NCBI GenBank assembly: GCA_009733575.1 | Contig: ML769561.1 | Location: 62,001-126,000 of the forward strand | DNA from: Gymnopus androsaceus JB14 | Taxonomy: Eukaryota > Basidiomycota > Agaricomycetes > Agaricales > Omphalotaceae | Direction: 5' to 3' | DNA length: 64,000 nucleotides | In this document: positions 19,733 to 33,398 of the stretch, piece by piece | Layout of the letters: each line of letters begins with the position of its first letter | Numbering within the stretch: position 1 is the first letter of the stretch | Program-made: the position numbers and the translations under genes | The notes under the pieces: generated by a model | Database searches by the model: none | What the model saw: only the letters and a program-made list of their open reading frames with translations | Told to the model about the DNA's origin: nothing

Positions 19733-22177
19733 TTAGATTGTCTCTGAAATTTTTTCACCTAAGTAAGCTCCCTTCTCAAGTAAAAGCTTCACAATGGCTT
19801 CACTTTCTTGAGCTACAGCAGCTTGAAGGGCACTGCCATAGCGACCACCTTGAGCATTGAAATTGGCTCCTTTCTCCAGCAACAGCTTCACTACTGACTC
19901 AATTCCATGAGCTGCGGCAGCTTGGAGAGCATTGCCATAATAGCCACCCATGGCATTAGGATCAGCTCCCTTCTCAAGTAACAGCTTCACTATCAACTCA
20001 CTTCCATGAGCTGCAGCAACTTGAAGAGCATTGCTATAATAGCCACCCTTGGCATTGGGATCAGCTCCCTTCTCAAGTAACAGCTTCACTATCAACTCAC
20101 TTCCATGAGCTGCAGCAACTTGAAGAGCATTGCTATGATAGCCACCCTTGGCATTGGGATCAGCTCCCTTCTCAAGTAAAAGCTTCACAATGGCTTCATT
20201 TTGTTCAGCTACAGCAGCTTGAAGGGCACTGCCATAGTGATCATCTTGAGCATTAGGATTGGCTCCTTTTTCCAGCAACAGCGCCACTATTGACTTATTT
20301 CCACAAGCCACAGCACTAAGAAGGTCATTGTCACAAGAGCCATCTAGTGCACTGGGATCAGCTCCCTTCTCAAGTAAAAGCTTTACAATGGCTTCCCTTC
20401 CTTCAGCTACAGCAGTTTGAAGGGCATTCTTATCAAAGCCACCCTTTGCGTTGGGGTTAGCACCTTTCTCCAGCAACAGGTTCACTATTGAAATACTTCC
20501 ATTGAAAATAGCAGCTTGAAGGGGATTACTATAATCATCACCCTGTAGATTTGAATTGGTTCTTTTCTCAAGCAGCAGCTTCCCTATGGGCTTGCTTCCA
20601 TCAGTCATGACATTGCGATAAGAGCCACCCTTGGCATTGGGATCAGCTCTTTTCTCAAGTAAAGGCATCCTTATGGGCTTGCTTTTGTCAGACATAGCAT
20701 TGTGATAAGAGCCACCCTCAGCATTGGGATCAGCTTTTTCCTCAATTGAACCATTCTTGACTATGCGTTGATGTTCCTTCATGCGTTGATGTTCCTTCAT
20801 GCGTTGAAGTTCCTTCTTAATTGCATCCCGTAACTCCCCCAATGACTTCCTTGAGCCACTTCCAATACCCACAGTATTAGCTACAGCAGGTTGAAGGGCA
20901 TTGCCATAATCATCACCCTGTACATAGGGATTGGATCTTTTCCCAAGCAATTTTGCTGGTATGGATGGCAGCATGGGCTTGCTTTCTGCAGACATGGCAT
21001 TGTGATAAGAGCCACTCTTGGCATTGGGATCAGCTTTTCTCTCAAATGAAAGCTTCCCTTTGGGCTTACAGCCTGCAGACATGGCAGTGCGATAAGAGCA
21101 ACCCTTGGTGTTAGGATCAGCTCCTTTATCAAGTAAATGCTTCCTTATGGGCTTGCTTTCCTCAGCCACAGCAGCATGATAAGAGCCACCCTTGGCATTA
21201 GGATCAGCTCCTTTGTCAAGCAACAGCTTCACCATGGGGCTACTTCTCTTACCCACAGCAGCTAGAAGGGCACTGCCATATAGGCCACCCTTGGCATTGG
21301 GATCTGCTCCTTTCTTAAGCAAAAGCTTTACTATGGGCATGCTTTCTTGAGCCACAGCTGCTAGAAGGGCACTGCCATATGAGCCATCCTTGGCATTGGG
21401 ATCAGCTCCTTTCTCAAGCAAAAGCTTCACTATTGACTCAATTTTCTTGGCTACAGCAGCTAGGAGGGCATTGCCATAGTAGCCACCATTGGCATTGGGA
21501 TTAGCTCCTTCATCAAGCAAAAGCTTCACTATAGGCTGGCATTCCTTTGCTACAGCAGCTTGAAGTGCATTACCGTAATTACCACAATTGGTATTTGGAT
21601 CGGCACCTTTCTCAAGCAACAGTTTCACTATGGGCTCACTTTCCTTAGCCACAGCAGCTAAAAGGGCATTGCCATAATTGCCACCCTTGGCATTGGGATC
21701 AGCTCCTTTCTCAAGCAAAAGCCTCACTATGGGCTCTCTTCCATGAGCTGCAGCAGCTTCAAGGACATTGCCACATTTGCCACCTTGTGCATTTATATCA
21801 GCACCATGGCTGAGTAAATCTTCAACAATCCTTGTATGTCCATTTCTTGATGCTGCATATAGTGCTGCATCTACACTGTTTTTATGCTGGGAATCAATTA
21901 ATTCCCTACTACATTTCACAAAACCTGCCCATGCAGTGTAGAAAAGTGCATCTTCAATTTTCCAATAATCCCAACTATGTGACCACCCCCTTTGTCGATG
22001 GGCTTGTATCCAGTTCTGAAAGGATGACATTTCAGCCTTCAAAAATTCCATTATCATATTTTGAAGGGGACTCTGATCATGTTCTAAGATACAAAATTCA
22101 TTACCATATTTTGAAGGGACTCTGATCTTGTTTGTCCTCAACACACTTTGCATGTGCTGGCCAAAATTCTGCAGCAT
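19733..22177 (-). CDS. ankyrin-repeat domain of a NACHT-ankyrin (NLR-like) protein
   Basis: This 814-codon open frame begins with about 90 residues of linker (ALFYTAWAGFVKCSRELIDS), then becomes an ankyrin solenoid of 33-residue units of the form GADPNAKGGYYGNALLAAVA..SxPIVKLLLEK. Roughly nine regular repeats are followed by a run (residues ~400-560) of shortened repeats that lack most of the second helix, then eight more regular ones. Neighbouring units near 20000-20160 are almost identical in DNA, so the array expanded recently. The fungal family uses the repeats as a recognition surface for non-self or partner proteins. It continues the NACHT reading at 22178-23800 through a small duplication with a frame change at 22041-22140. 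Confidence 0.8.
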   Translation of the reverse strand: MLQNFGQHMQSVLRTNKIRVPSKYGNEFCILEHDQSPLQNMIMEFLKAEMSSFQNWIQAHRQRGWSHSWDYWKIEDALFYTAWAGFVKCSRELIDSQHKNSVDAALYAASRNGHTRIVEDLLSHGADINAQGGKCGNVLEAAAAHGREPIVRLLLEKGADPNAKGGNYGNALLAAVAKESEPIVKLLLEKGADPNTNCGNYGNALQAAVAKECQPIVKLLLDEGANPNANGGYYGNALLAAVAKKIESIVKLLLEKGADPNAKDGSYGSALLAAVAQESMPIVKLLLKKGADPNAKGGLYGSALLAAVGKRSSPMVKLLLDKGADPNAKGGSYHAAVAEESKPIRKHLLDKGADPNTKGCSYRTAMSAGCKPKGKLSFERKADPNAKSGSYHNAMSAESKPMLPSIPAKLLGKRSNPYVQGDDYGNALQPAVANTVGIGSGSRKSLGELRDAIKKELQRMKEHQRMKEHQRIVKNGSIEEKADPNAEGGSYHNAMSDKSKPIRMPLLEKRADPNAKGGSYRNVMTDGSKPIGKLLLEKRTNSNLQGDDYSNPLQAAIFNGSISIVNLLLEKGANPNAKGGFDKNALQTAVAEGREAIVKLLLEKGADPSALDGSCDNDLLSAVACGNKSIVALLLEKGANPNAQDDHYGSALQAAVAEQNEAIVKLLLEKGADPNAKGGYHSNALQVAAAHGSELIVKLLLEKGADPNAKGGYYSNALQVAAAHGSELIVKLLLEKGADPNAMGGYYGNALQAAAAHGIESVVKLLLEKGANFNAQGGRYGSALQAAVAQESEAIVKLLLEKGAYLGEKISETI
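22041..22140 (-). repeat. ~50-bp tandem duplication at the NACHT/ankyrin junction
   Basis: AAAATTC(C)ATTA(T/C)CATATTTTGAAG, continuing with GGACTCTGATC, occurs twice. The gene's 5' copy has lost one base in the G run (GGGA for GGGGA), so the NACHT reading ends at a TAA there. The second copy keeps the frame into the ankyrin part. Confidence 0.6.
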
Positions 22178-23800
22178 AAATAAATAATGGATATTCTTCC
22201 CACTTGCTCCTATTCAGCACGGATGTGAACTGCATGAGATATATCATGCATGCTTGCCCAATCTTTTCATGTGCCAGCAGCTCATTAATTTTGAATAACC
22301 CAACAGTTTGAGCTGAATTCTGGTGATTAATCATGAACTCTTTCACAGATGCATGTGCCAGTTGAACATTTGAGTTCATATCAACTGAAACTAGAGCAGA
22401 ATCAATGATGAGATTGATTTGAACCTCCATTTCATTGGCATTGTCCACACAGCTCCTTTCAAAATCTATTGCTAGAATATCTCCAACTTGTCCAGCAGTC
22501 AGGGGCTTAAATGCATATGTAAGCCACAACAGAATATGATGGGCATCTTCCCTATTTTTGCTTTCCCATGTGCATTTCATTGCCTTAATGTAATGTTTGC
22601 TCCAAGTCTTCAGGCAGATCTTTCAATGCTTTGCGGACTATCTTGGCGGATCCACAACTTGCAAGTGCTTTCAGCTGACAGTCAACCCAGCGGAATCTGT
22701 ATTTGTATCAGTATTCAAATTATAAAAATTTGCTTCAAAACTTACTGTCCCTCTGCTTTTTCCTTCAAAGTGTTCATAACCTCAGTCTTCAGATCTCCCC
22801 TAAAATTGCATTTTTTAATTTCTTTCTCCAAATAGGTGGTGATATCTTCATCAACTTTGGCATCTTCACCATCCAGTGAAATTTTAAGGCATTCCTTCAA
22901 AGTATCCCCCTTGGGGCTGTTGCGACTTGTGAAAAGAATGGAAAGCTTGTTTGGCAGACTTTGCACCCATTCTAGAACCTCTATTGTTTCGCAACATTCA
23001 TCCATGGCATCCAAGACAATATAACCCCTGCCAATAGTCTCAAAAATTGCTATCACTGTTGTGGCCAAGTCCTTTGTAGGCGGGTGCTCAATGATGCCTT
23101 GTCTAGTGCAGTTATCAAACAAATCCTTTAGTGCTGAGTGAATGCCCTCCCTATTAGCACCAACTCGCTGCAAAAGAGATAGTAAGCAGCCACGGAAATT
23201 GGTCTTTTGACCTGTATTGTCACGGGAGTCAAAGTAATGATACCACAGTCTTTCCGGGGCTGCTTTCTGAAGATCTCTGATGATCATAGTGCTATTACAG
23301 AACAACTTTTCAGTTAGATATTGCTTCAAGCATCATTGAACTCACGATAGAATGGTCTTTCCTGAACCAGCTTTAATAGGTTTCAGCAATAATTCATTGT
23401 GACATATACAACCATCCATACCTTTACCTTGAATCCATAATGCTACCTGAGCTTTGCTTCCACTTTACATATTCAGGATGATTTAACATCCATTTTCCGG
23501 TACCCTCAGTTCTTTTGTCATCTGCAACTTGAAAGTTTGTGGCACAATCAGGTGCATCTAGCCATTTTTGAATATTTCCCTTTTCATCAGTTGCTGTAAA
23601 AAAGCATTAATATGCATGGACATGAACTGGGATGTATCACTCACAAACAGTAAGTGAATGTTTCAGCATTTATGAATGTTCCACCATGAATGGAAAAGTG
23701 GGAAGCGTTCTGAAACATCCTATTATACATCATCAGAGTGCTGATCTTGTAAGGTTTTTGGAGCTAGATATTGTTTGTTACCTTCCACTTTGATTGATCA
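22178..23800 (-). pseudogene. NACHT NTPase and winged-helix part of the NLR-like gene
   Basis: Reverse-strand exons read EGTGKWMLNHPEYVKWK and, after an intron, Walker A as WIQGKAGSGKTILS (around 23355-23430). Another ~58-nt intron follows, then STMIIRDLQKAAPERLWYHY. Walker B is RGYIVLDAMDEC near 23010 and the sensor region is ILFTSRNSP near 22930. Downstream, REDAHHILLWLTYAFKPLT and a helical segment match the half after NACHT typical of fungal NLRs, ending near FIYAAEFWPAHAKC. Frame breaks lie near 23440 (before WIQGK) and near 22607 (one extra T before YIKAMK). With the junction shift this makes three, so the gene is either dead or has base errors. No N-terminal effector domain is recognisable upstream. 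Confidence 0.65.
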
Positions 23801-24949
23801 CTGAGTCCGACATTTGCAAGTCTTTGTGGATCTATCAGCTGTTATAAATGTATACTTAACTTTGAATGTATCGAATTAACACACGCTGGGCTGTAAATCA
23901 CTCGTGATGGTGAAAAGGGAGGTAAAAGCAACAGTCGAAGGCAGCAGTCAAAGGCTAAAGCTCACCCTTATATACTCAGTTTGGGATTCCATGACATCGT
24001 GGGTTGAACGTCTGCCTCAGCGCCGATTAAATTCAAAGAGTCCGATCAATATCGATTCGGCGACGCCGCTGGCGAACAACCGGGTTCCCACGACCCATGT
24101 TTATCCAAGTTCGCCCTCTGTTACATTTGAACGTAGCACCCTTAACTTATATTATAGCCTACCACCATTCATTCGCGTCAGTTTATCCTTTCCTATCCAA
24201 AATTTCTCTAGATAGTCTCCATTGTTTCTGACTTCAAAATTTTATGTATATGTGAGGGTGGAGATGGGGCGGGAGCAGGCAGAGCATACACGGGCGGGGC
24301 CTGTCTGAGAGCAACCACCCTGACACTATCCCTGAGCATTCAGTTCTCACGAACGACACTCGAACGTAATACGCCGTCGAAAGAAAAAACCCTGGCAGCC
24401 AAACAGGCCCTCGGATGACTTCCCGAAACGATCCTCAAAAAACGAGTTGTCGATAAACAGTCCAGACGAGCCTTCCGATCAACGGACTCTATCGCAAAAC
24501 CGTTCAGAAGCGTTTTACCAGATGGGTCGGGAGGCCGTTCTAAACAGTTTTGGATGGAAATTTCGCAAAGCCGTTGAGTCGGCAGGGCCGCCCTCGCTTA
24601 GCATCCCTCCGCATGGCGCACTCCGTTAATTGACCATCCTCTCATTTGGTAATTAATAATAATAATCGTTACGGAAGTCATCCAGTATACTGTAATCATT
24701 TCACATGTGTCAAGCTGCATCTTTGAACTCCTTTCTCCTTCTTTTCCAGAAAAGTGGTCGGAAAATCCGCGCGCTTGTTGCAATTGCGCGTTACCACGAT
24801 CACGAGTCATCAGCGTCTATCGTGAGTCAGCTTCAACGGCCTTACTGTAAATCAAACGCAGCGATGAACCAGAACGAGGATCACCCCATGCACGTTGACA
24901 CCTTGTCAATTGTTGAAATGCTCTTACACTCACCCCTAGGGATGACGCC
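23801..24949. other. intergenic, no gene seen
   Basis: GC content rises compared with the region before. I find no conserved frame. It should hold the promoters of the diverging NLR-like gene (minus) and elongin C-like gene (plus). Confidence 0.5.
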
Positions 24950-25550
24950 ATGGCCAACGCCAACTCGGACGAAGATTGGGTGCGTTTGACCAGTAGCGAT
25001 GGGTTCACCTTTTTGGTCAAAAGAAAGATCGCCAATATGAGTGGTACGGTTAAGAGTTCGTTGGATACTAGCAGTGAGTTGATAGCTGGATGATTTGAGA
25101 CTCTGTACCAATACCAAGTTTTTTTTTCTTTTCCTGGTAGGTGGATTCGCTGAAGCAGAGTCAAAGACGTATAAATCTCAAGAACGGTAACTCTATTCTG
25201 CCTCTATTATGGCGAACGAACGAATTCCGAACCTAAACACTGTTCCAGTGGGATCATCGTCCAAAAGATGATCGAATACATGTCCTTTAAAGCGCATTAC
25301 TCTAATGTAGGACCGAAAGAGGATATACCTGTGCATGAGCTTATGGAAAGGCTTCCACCGGAGATTATATTGGAATTGTGAGTGTTTTTCGAGTCCAAGA
25401 TGTGCAACGCACTAATGCTTTGTGTCGGCTGTGTTAGGCTACTAGGCTGCAGATTATCCAAGAAAGTGCGTCGCTTTCTTGACTGAGCAGAGAATCCACA
25501 CTGACTATCTGCCTTCCTTTCAGTGTAACTATTATCAACTGATTTCTTGA
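24950..25550 (+). CDS. elongin C-like (Skp1/BTB fold) protein
   Basis: Start at 24950 gives MANANSDEDWVRLTSSDGFT, then FLVKRKIANMSGTVKSSLDT. After an intron (25075-25141) comes SGFAEAESKTYKSQE. A second intron leads to GIIVQKMIEYMSFKAHYSNV and IPVHELMERLPPEIILEL. This is the order and spacing of elongin C: SGTIKAML, a variable loop, a YxxYKxxY helix and an IPPExALEL terminus. Elongin C bridges substrate receptors to cullins and binds elongin A. The last exon should read LLAADY but has one extra G (CTACTAGGCTGC), which shifts the frame just before the C-terminal helix. The exact end is therefore uncertain. Confidence 0.75.
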
Positions 25551-25699
25551 CCGATGTACTTGCGCTGTATTCCAAGCTCGAACAATCGATTATCACTATA
25601 TATGCAAGATGCAGTATTCTATGTAGGAGGCACCTTCTTACCTCTGCAATGGCTTGTTGTTTTTCGACGGAGGATCATATTATGCGACTCGTCAAGTCG

Positions 25700-26085
25700 T
25701 TAATCTAAAGCAGAGACATCTTTACTACTTTCTCCATCGTACGTGACGGAGAATTCTGCTTCCATATTGGTTGCAGTACTTCTGTCCGTCTTCTGTAGAT
25801 TCTGTATACTTCGTTCTTGCTCTTGTACTATCTGAGTATGAGTCTGTAAGTATACTTTGACCGTATGCTGCGCACAGCCTCGCCCAAGTATAACCGATCG
25901 CACAAAATTGTCACCGATGCTTGCGAAAACTAACAGCTTTTCTCTAACCGCCATGAGCTCGTTAAATTCAGGATTTTTTTCAATCTCCAATGCTTCGAAT
26001 CCCCTTGCGCGCCCTAGCCAACAATATTCTAAACACTCACAAACCAACTTGCTTGAAAGGACGGGCGCCAGTTGGAACCTTTGAC

Positions 26086-26104
<19 letters not shown>
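25700..26104 (-). CDS. hypothetical protein, antisense-overlapping the calcineurin start
   Basis: This is an uninterrupted 134-codon minus-strand frame with a protein-like C-terminal half (EFNELMAVREKLLVFASIGD, HTQIVQEQERSIQNLQKTDR). It looks helical and ends in an acidic tail. Its first codons overlap the first calcineurin exon on the other strand, so the true start may be elsewhere, perhaps after an intron. I recognise no family. It could also be a chance frame. Confidence 0.3.
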
Positions 26105-28416
<2,312 letters not shown>

Positions 28417-28790
28417 TGATTTACTTTTACACATACACATATCCTTTCATCCTTTCGCGCATGTATGTAAATGACATTCTATTGTACTGGCTGGCTGATT
28501 TTTCTCTACTTACTATGTACTCGTTGGAATTTAACTATCTTTTTCGTTTGGCAAGCTGGCTGTTGGAGAGGGCGTTTGATACTCCGCGCAACGGATTTCT
28601 TTGCCAGCGCTTGAAGGCGCTTCATCGTGTAACGCGTGACCGTATCTCAGATAAAACCCCGCTTGAACAACCTATTTCTCATTCCGCATCTTCCACCACA
28701 CGATTGGGCATTTGCGAAACTTTGGCCATTGTATGGGTTCGTATAGCTCGTCCCAAACGCCACTGATGATTTCTATTAGGTAGACTTACG
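28417..28790. other. 3' flank of calcineurin gene
   Basis: No gene is seen. The part from about 28416 to 28580 recurs, diverged, at about 29650-29775. Confidence 0.5.
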
Positions 28791-29388
28791 ATGAATCCCC
28801 TCAATGTCCTTCCCCCTGCCAAGCGGCGGAAAATAATGCTTGCCACTCATGCACCTCCTGTAGCAAGAAGCCTTAGCCCCCAGATTAGGGAGGAGCTAGC
28901 CCAGGAACAGCATCAAGCACTGAGCCACGAGCCTGAGACCAGAACACCCGAGTACCTTTCTCCAACTCCCGCTTCCGAGTCCACACCACATCCCGTAATC
29001 GGGATTCCTAGCCCTGAGAGAATGAAGGAGCTGGCGGAATATCAGTCTGCGCGGATAAAATCTCTTGAAAACGCCACGCGCACCCCGAATGTTATACCCG
29101 AGTATCTTGGTATGTCTTTTTTTCCATTATCTTTTTTTTTTTTTGCTTTCAAGTTATTAATCGGTCATTTCAGAGGGTCTCATAGGCCTATTGGAAAATA
29201 TGAGCATGACTTTTGAGGAAAAAGCAGATGCTGCGGACCAGCTCCTTGTAGATGCATTTGCGCGCAAATGGGGAGGTACATGATTTTTTAACCAACTTGA
29301 ACTAGCTCCAGTCTCATAATTCACTTTCGCAGACAAAAAAATTGATGAATTCAATGAGAAGATTCAAATGATTCAATCTGGTGAATAG
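28791..29388 (+). CDS. hypothetical small protein, three exons
   Basis: Exon 1 (28791-29111) starts MNPLNVLPPAKRRKIMLATH, giving a basic patch KRRK and a Pro/Ser/Glu-rich stretch, and ends at a GTATGT donor. Exon 2 (from about 29174) reads GLIGLLENMSMTFEEKADAA, DQLLVDAFARKWG, and exon 3 DKKIDEFNEKIQMIQSGE followed by a TAG at 29386. The total is about 160 residues; the second half is probably helical and the basic patch could be a nuclear signal. Frame is kept across both introns. No family is recognised. Confidence 0.5.
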
Positions 29389-29579
29389 CGGCGCTCCTCA
29401 GGATTTATACTGCTTATATTGGATACTGACCTCAGACCAACTCATCATCTTAGGGGGTCAGATTCAAAGTAGGAAAATGAAGCTGTCCAGTTTGCTTAAT
29501 CCTGCTGAAGGTTAGATTGTTAAAGTGTAAGTAAGTGAACTCTGAAGGTATCCATTGCTTGTTTAACATTTCTCCTTGC

Positions 29580-29775
29580 TCTCTAGAGGGCAGTGATGGT
29601 ATTGAATTGTGAGGACAAATTTGATGAGGCTAGGCTGCAGCTGTTGGGGTGGCATGATGATTACATTCCTTTCATGCATGTATGTAAATGACATTCTATT
29701 GTACTGGCTGGCCGATTTGTATATACTTGTTGGAAATTAACTATCTTTGTTGTTTGGTAAGCTAGCTGTGGAGGT
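29580..29775 (+). pseudogene. diverged duplicate of the calcineurin 3' end
   Basis: GTGATGGTATTG, GAGGCTAGGCTGCAGCTGTT, TGGCATGATGA and CATGTATGTAAATGACATTC follow in the same order as the last calcineurin codons and 3' flank (28320-28580), with many substitutions and gaps. It carries no useful frame. Confidence 0.6.
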
Positions 29776-29814
29776 GTACTACACAAAAATTTACTAACAT
29801 TGCTGCGGTTGAAG

Positions 29815-30430
29815 CAGGGTTGAAGCTCAAACGTGGAAAGGTCTACCAGTCGCTATGTATGTAATTTGCTTAACAGTATAATCAATTGCATTTTGTAACA
29901 TCTATTCAAAACAGAGTTGAAAATCAAACCTAAGCAATACAATATGAATAACAAAACATCAGCAAAACCTGTATGGTTGATAAGCATCTTAATACATTCT
30001 GGAGCAAGGGTACCAGCTCCAGAGTGCTCCAGAGTGCTCCAGAGCAGTTTGATGGCTTTTGACAGCTGTCAGTGCTCTGGAGCACTCTGGAGTACATACA
30101 GGTTTTGCTGATGAAAAATATAAACAGTGATAACAAAGGAGGGCTTGAAGACAGAGGGTGGATACCATCGATACCCGTTGTTTGACAAGCTGGCATTGGA
30201 GAGGGCCTTACTACGCAAAATTTTACTAAATAACATAGCTGCGGTGAAGCTCAAACGCCGTCCCACCAGTTGCTATGTGTTTCAACAGTATAATCAATTG
30301 TATTTTGTAACATCTATTCGAAACATAGAGTTGAAAACCAAACCTAACAATACAATAATACGAATAACAAAAATATAAAGAGTGATAACAAAAGAAGGGT
30401 ACGAAGACAGATAAGTGGTGGTGCTAATGA
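29815..30430 (+). repeat. two-copy tandem duplication of a ~200-bp non-coding block
   Basis: GAAGCTCAAACG, then C(A/T)CCAG(T/-)(C/T)GCTATGT, TATAATCAATTG(C/T)ATTTTG, and an AGAGTTGAAAA(T/C)CAAACCTAA run occur first at about 29820-29955 and again at about 30245-30370. The flanking TAAACAGTGATAACAAA and TAAAGAGTGATAACAAA also match. The first copy contains the 157-bp MITE, the second does not. Confidence 0.7.
29957..30113. mobile_element. 157-bp MITE with a natural empty site nearby
   Basis: The ends CATCAGCAAAACCTGTATG and CATACAGGTTTTGCTGATG are perfect 19-bp inverted repeats. The interior has a second inverted pair, CCAGAGTGCTCCAGAG and CTCTGGAGCACTCTGG. AAAA flanks both sides (29953-29956, 30114-30117). 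The duplicate block at 30362-30378 shows AATAACAAAAATATAAA without the insert, which fixes the borders and a 4-bp target duplication. Confidence 0.8.
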
Positions 30431-30502
30431 TACAACTGTAGGCAGGGGTATGAAGAACGAAAGGAACCAGAGCCACAAGACATTTTATTTTAATTTTAAA
30501 AT

Positions 30503-32167
30503 TCAAACCATATCCGCAGAATCCCTACGCGTATGCGCTATCGCAGGCGTCTCAATATGAGGAGTATTCGGCACTATTGCCGACTCGGGATCCTGAGGAG
30601 GAAATTGAATGGATAAATGACGGACGGAGGATATCTCGATATGGAGCTCGTCGTCGTCCCGCGTACGTGTGATTGCTCGCGCAGGGAGGGTAGGGACGAT
30701 AATGTCATCGCTGGGCGAAGGAGGTTCCGTGTCGGAAAGTGCGCCACCAACGTCGGCTAGCGACATGGCACCGTAAGAAAGGTCACCGCTGAAAGACTTT
30801 TCCTTGAAACTGTCTACACCAGATACGTCGGTGAACGAGTCCATGGAGTCGCGGTGGTGAGAAACTTTCTTGTGGACGAATACTGGGAGTGATCCGTTTT
30901 GGCCGTTAGAGGACTTGGATCTGCACAAGAAAGTCAATGAAAGCTCGAAAGTCAAGTGTCAGAGCAATGCTTACCCAGTAGAACTCCATAGCGTCGAACC
31001 AAAAGAACCACCAGTCGACAATCCAACGCGTTTAGCAACCGAGCCAATGGCAGCACGGTAGTTTTTCCTCGCTTCATCCGCAAAGCCAAAGTACGCGAAG
31101 AATATAATCGCACACATCACAACGAACCACCGCGTAGTTTCGAGCGCAGTCGCCAGAGTTGGGTTAAGATGCCAGATAATGGAGGGGTACTGGTCAACTT
31201 CGGAAAAATCGGAATGGACTACAGTCCATCCGTCGTATGGTATGATATGCTCCGCGTGGATGTTGAGATAGAGAGACCAGCAACTGAGGGGAACGGTGCA
31301 GGCGATCTCGGTGCCAGCTAAACACATGAGGCGGAAGTACCGGTTGGAGTTGAGGTTGGAGTTTGCGGATAAAAGTTCCTTGAACTGTGAGCGACGCTTC
31401 ATGAAGGCCCTAATGCTCAGAACTGGGATATATTAGCATGATGCTCAGTTCATGCGAAGCACAAAGATGCTCACCACAGTAGACCGCGGAAACACATCCG
31501 ATGACCAATGGCCATGTTACAACAAGAACATAGGCCACCCAGGTGTTGAGCGTGAAGAAGTAACAGCCAATGTCCTCATAGATATCAAATCGATGGCCCT
31601 GGTCAATGTATTCTACGCAAATATATCAGTTACCGAGACAAACGTTGGCAGGAGAAGATACATACGAACGACCATTTCCAGAACGGGAATACCAACACCA
31701 ATAGCCAAGTCAACCATGATCGCACGACGCTTTTCAGCCTTGGTGATTATAACCGCATTAGCAGTTGCAATGTAGTACAAGCGTCGGTTGATACAGAGAG
31801 AAGCGCAAGGAATAGCGACAGCAGAGCCAATCATGAAGCGGGAAGCTATTGAAAATTGAGTAAAGAAAACATCTTGAGGAAAAAAACCGACTCACAGATG
31901 TCGCACCAAACAGGAGCCCAGTTGATAGCATTACCGTTCCAGATAATCGAGTTAATGAACTGGTTGAGACAAGCCAGCCCCGTCCAAATCATGAAAAGAC
32001 AAGTCCCAGTGTTCCATGCTATCAAGGAAGCGCAAGTAAGACTTTCGCACCCATACGAAAAGTTTGTAAAAAAAAAAGTCACCTTCCAAGTGCCACGGTA
32101 GAGGAATCACTGATATTACGAAGCCAATGAAGGCAAACATGGAAAAGACCCAGTTGGGATAAGACAT
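30503..32167 (-). CDS. STE3-type mating pheromone receptor
   Basis: Reverse-strand exons read MSYPNWVFSMFAFIGFVISV (start 32167), AWNTGTCLFMIWTGLACLNQ, INWAPVWCDICSRFMIG, CINRRLYYIATANAVIITKA, EKRRAIMVDLAIGVGIPVLE, QYIDQGHRFDIYEDIGCYF, then KRRSQFKELLSANSNLNSNR and EACTVP-like TM6, ending with a ~150-residue cytoplasmic tail. This is the complete seven-helix layout of basidiomycete B-locus pheromone receptors. Introns of about 50-65 nt join in phase (for example G|CA TGG AAC at 32098/32030). I see no frame break. The receptor sits in the plasma membrane and couples lipopeptide pheromone to a G protein. Another receptor gene lies 1.2 kb upstream in the same orientation. Confidence 0.9.
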
Positions 32168-33398
32168 GCTGATGAAGGGAGGTACTCGAGGAGCGTCCGC
32201 AAAGTGTACAAAAAGGTGGGATTCAGCGGATGGATCGACGAGATACAAGTCACACCACGCTTTAAGAGCAAAAACTCCAATTTTCCCTCGTTGTACAATT
32301 TTTGGATTTCCCCTTGTACTCGGCTACAAACGATAGTATGAAAACGTCTACGACAACCCCAGATTTGGAAGTTCACTTGATGGTACTATATTGAGGACTT
32401 ATCCACATTTGGAAGTAAGCTTGTTCGCGACCAAAAAAGGAAGTGTCAGCGGGTAGAATATCCGATGTGGAAACTTTTTGTGAGAAGACCATGCTGACTC
32501 GAACCAAAAATCCTCGGGATATTATCAGGAAAATCATGAACCATAAGTTGAAGAGGAGTGGAATCCTTGAGAAGCCTGGGGGGGACAGAAAAAAGTGCCG
32601 TAAATGGTAGGCACGCACCGGCGGACATGGCGGACATGGGAAGCGGGAGACCCTAGAGACTAGGGAGAGTCGAGATGTTTGCCAAGTTGTACTGTAATAG
32701 AATTCAATATGATAGGTCGAACAGGGTAAGAGAAATAGACATTTCTGAGAACTGGCCAAATTTGCGCTGATCGGGAAACATTGTTCGCACAATCTGAACA
32801 ATCTGCCCTTGTTCTCCAAAAAGTTAGGAAGGGATATGACATTCTACAAGCAAATCGCTCACCAGGGATTCTAGCTTGTTTCCAGATCTATCCGAGTAAT
32901 GTCTGTTGAAAATACCAAGCTTGAACAGGTCCGAGAAAATTGAAGTTTCATGTGGATGAATGAAAGAGGGACCAGGGTATAACTCGGTTTATCCAACACC
33001 ATGAACATGAACGTTTCTCTCCATGAAGCGTACCCTTGAGATCGACGATGCAAGTAACAGGAGGAGAAAGTCAACAAGAATAGGCGCGCACGCGCGTCCT
33101 CCTTTTAAACAGCTTTTAAACGTGACGGAGTTTAACCGAGCTTATTGTTCGCGTGGGAGCGCGCCTTTTGTCTTTTCTTTCTTTATTGTTCTTCTTTGGA
33201 CCAATCCCAGCATTGGGGTATTACAAACAGCTGAAATTCATAGCGTATGGGTACTACTTATGCTACATCTACTCACAGAAACATATATATGGCTACAAGG
33301 AAAAACATAACGAAAAAACATGCTCTTGATACGAACTTGAAAGATATCGAAAGGAATGGAAGGATTGAAAACAGTAGGATGACAGAGAAAGAGAGATA
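32168..33398. other. intergenic between the two receptor genes; no pheromone gene found
   Basis: I looked for a short frame ending in a CaaX box, as expected of pheromone precursors near STE3 genes, and did not find a convincing one by eye. The open frames here show no protein signature. Confidence 0.4.
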
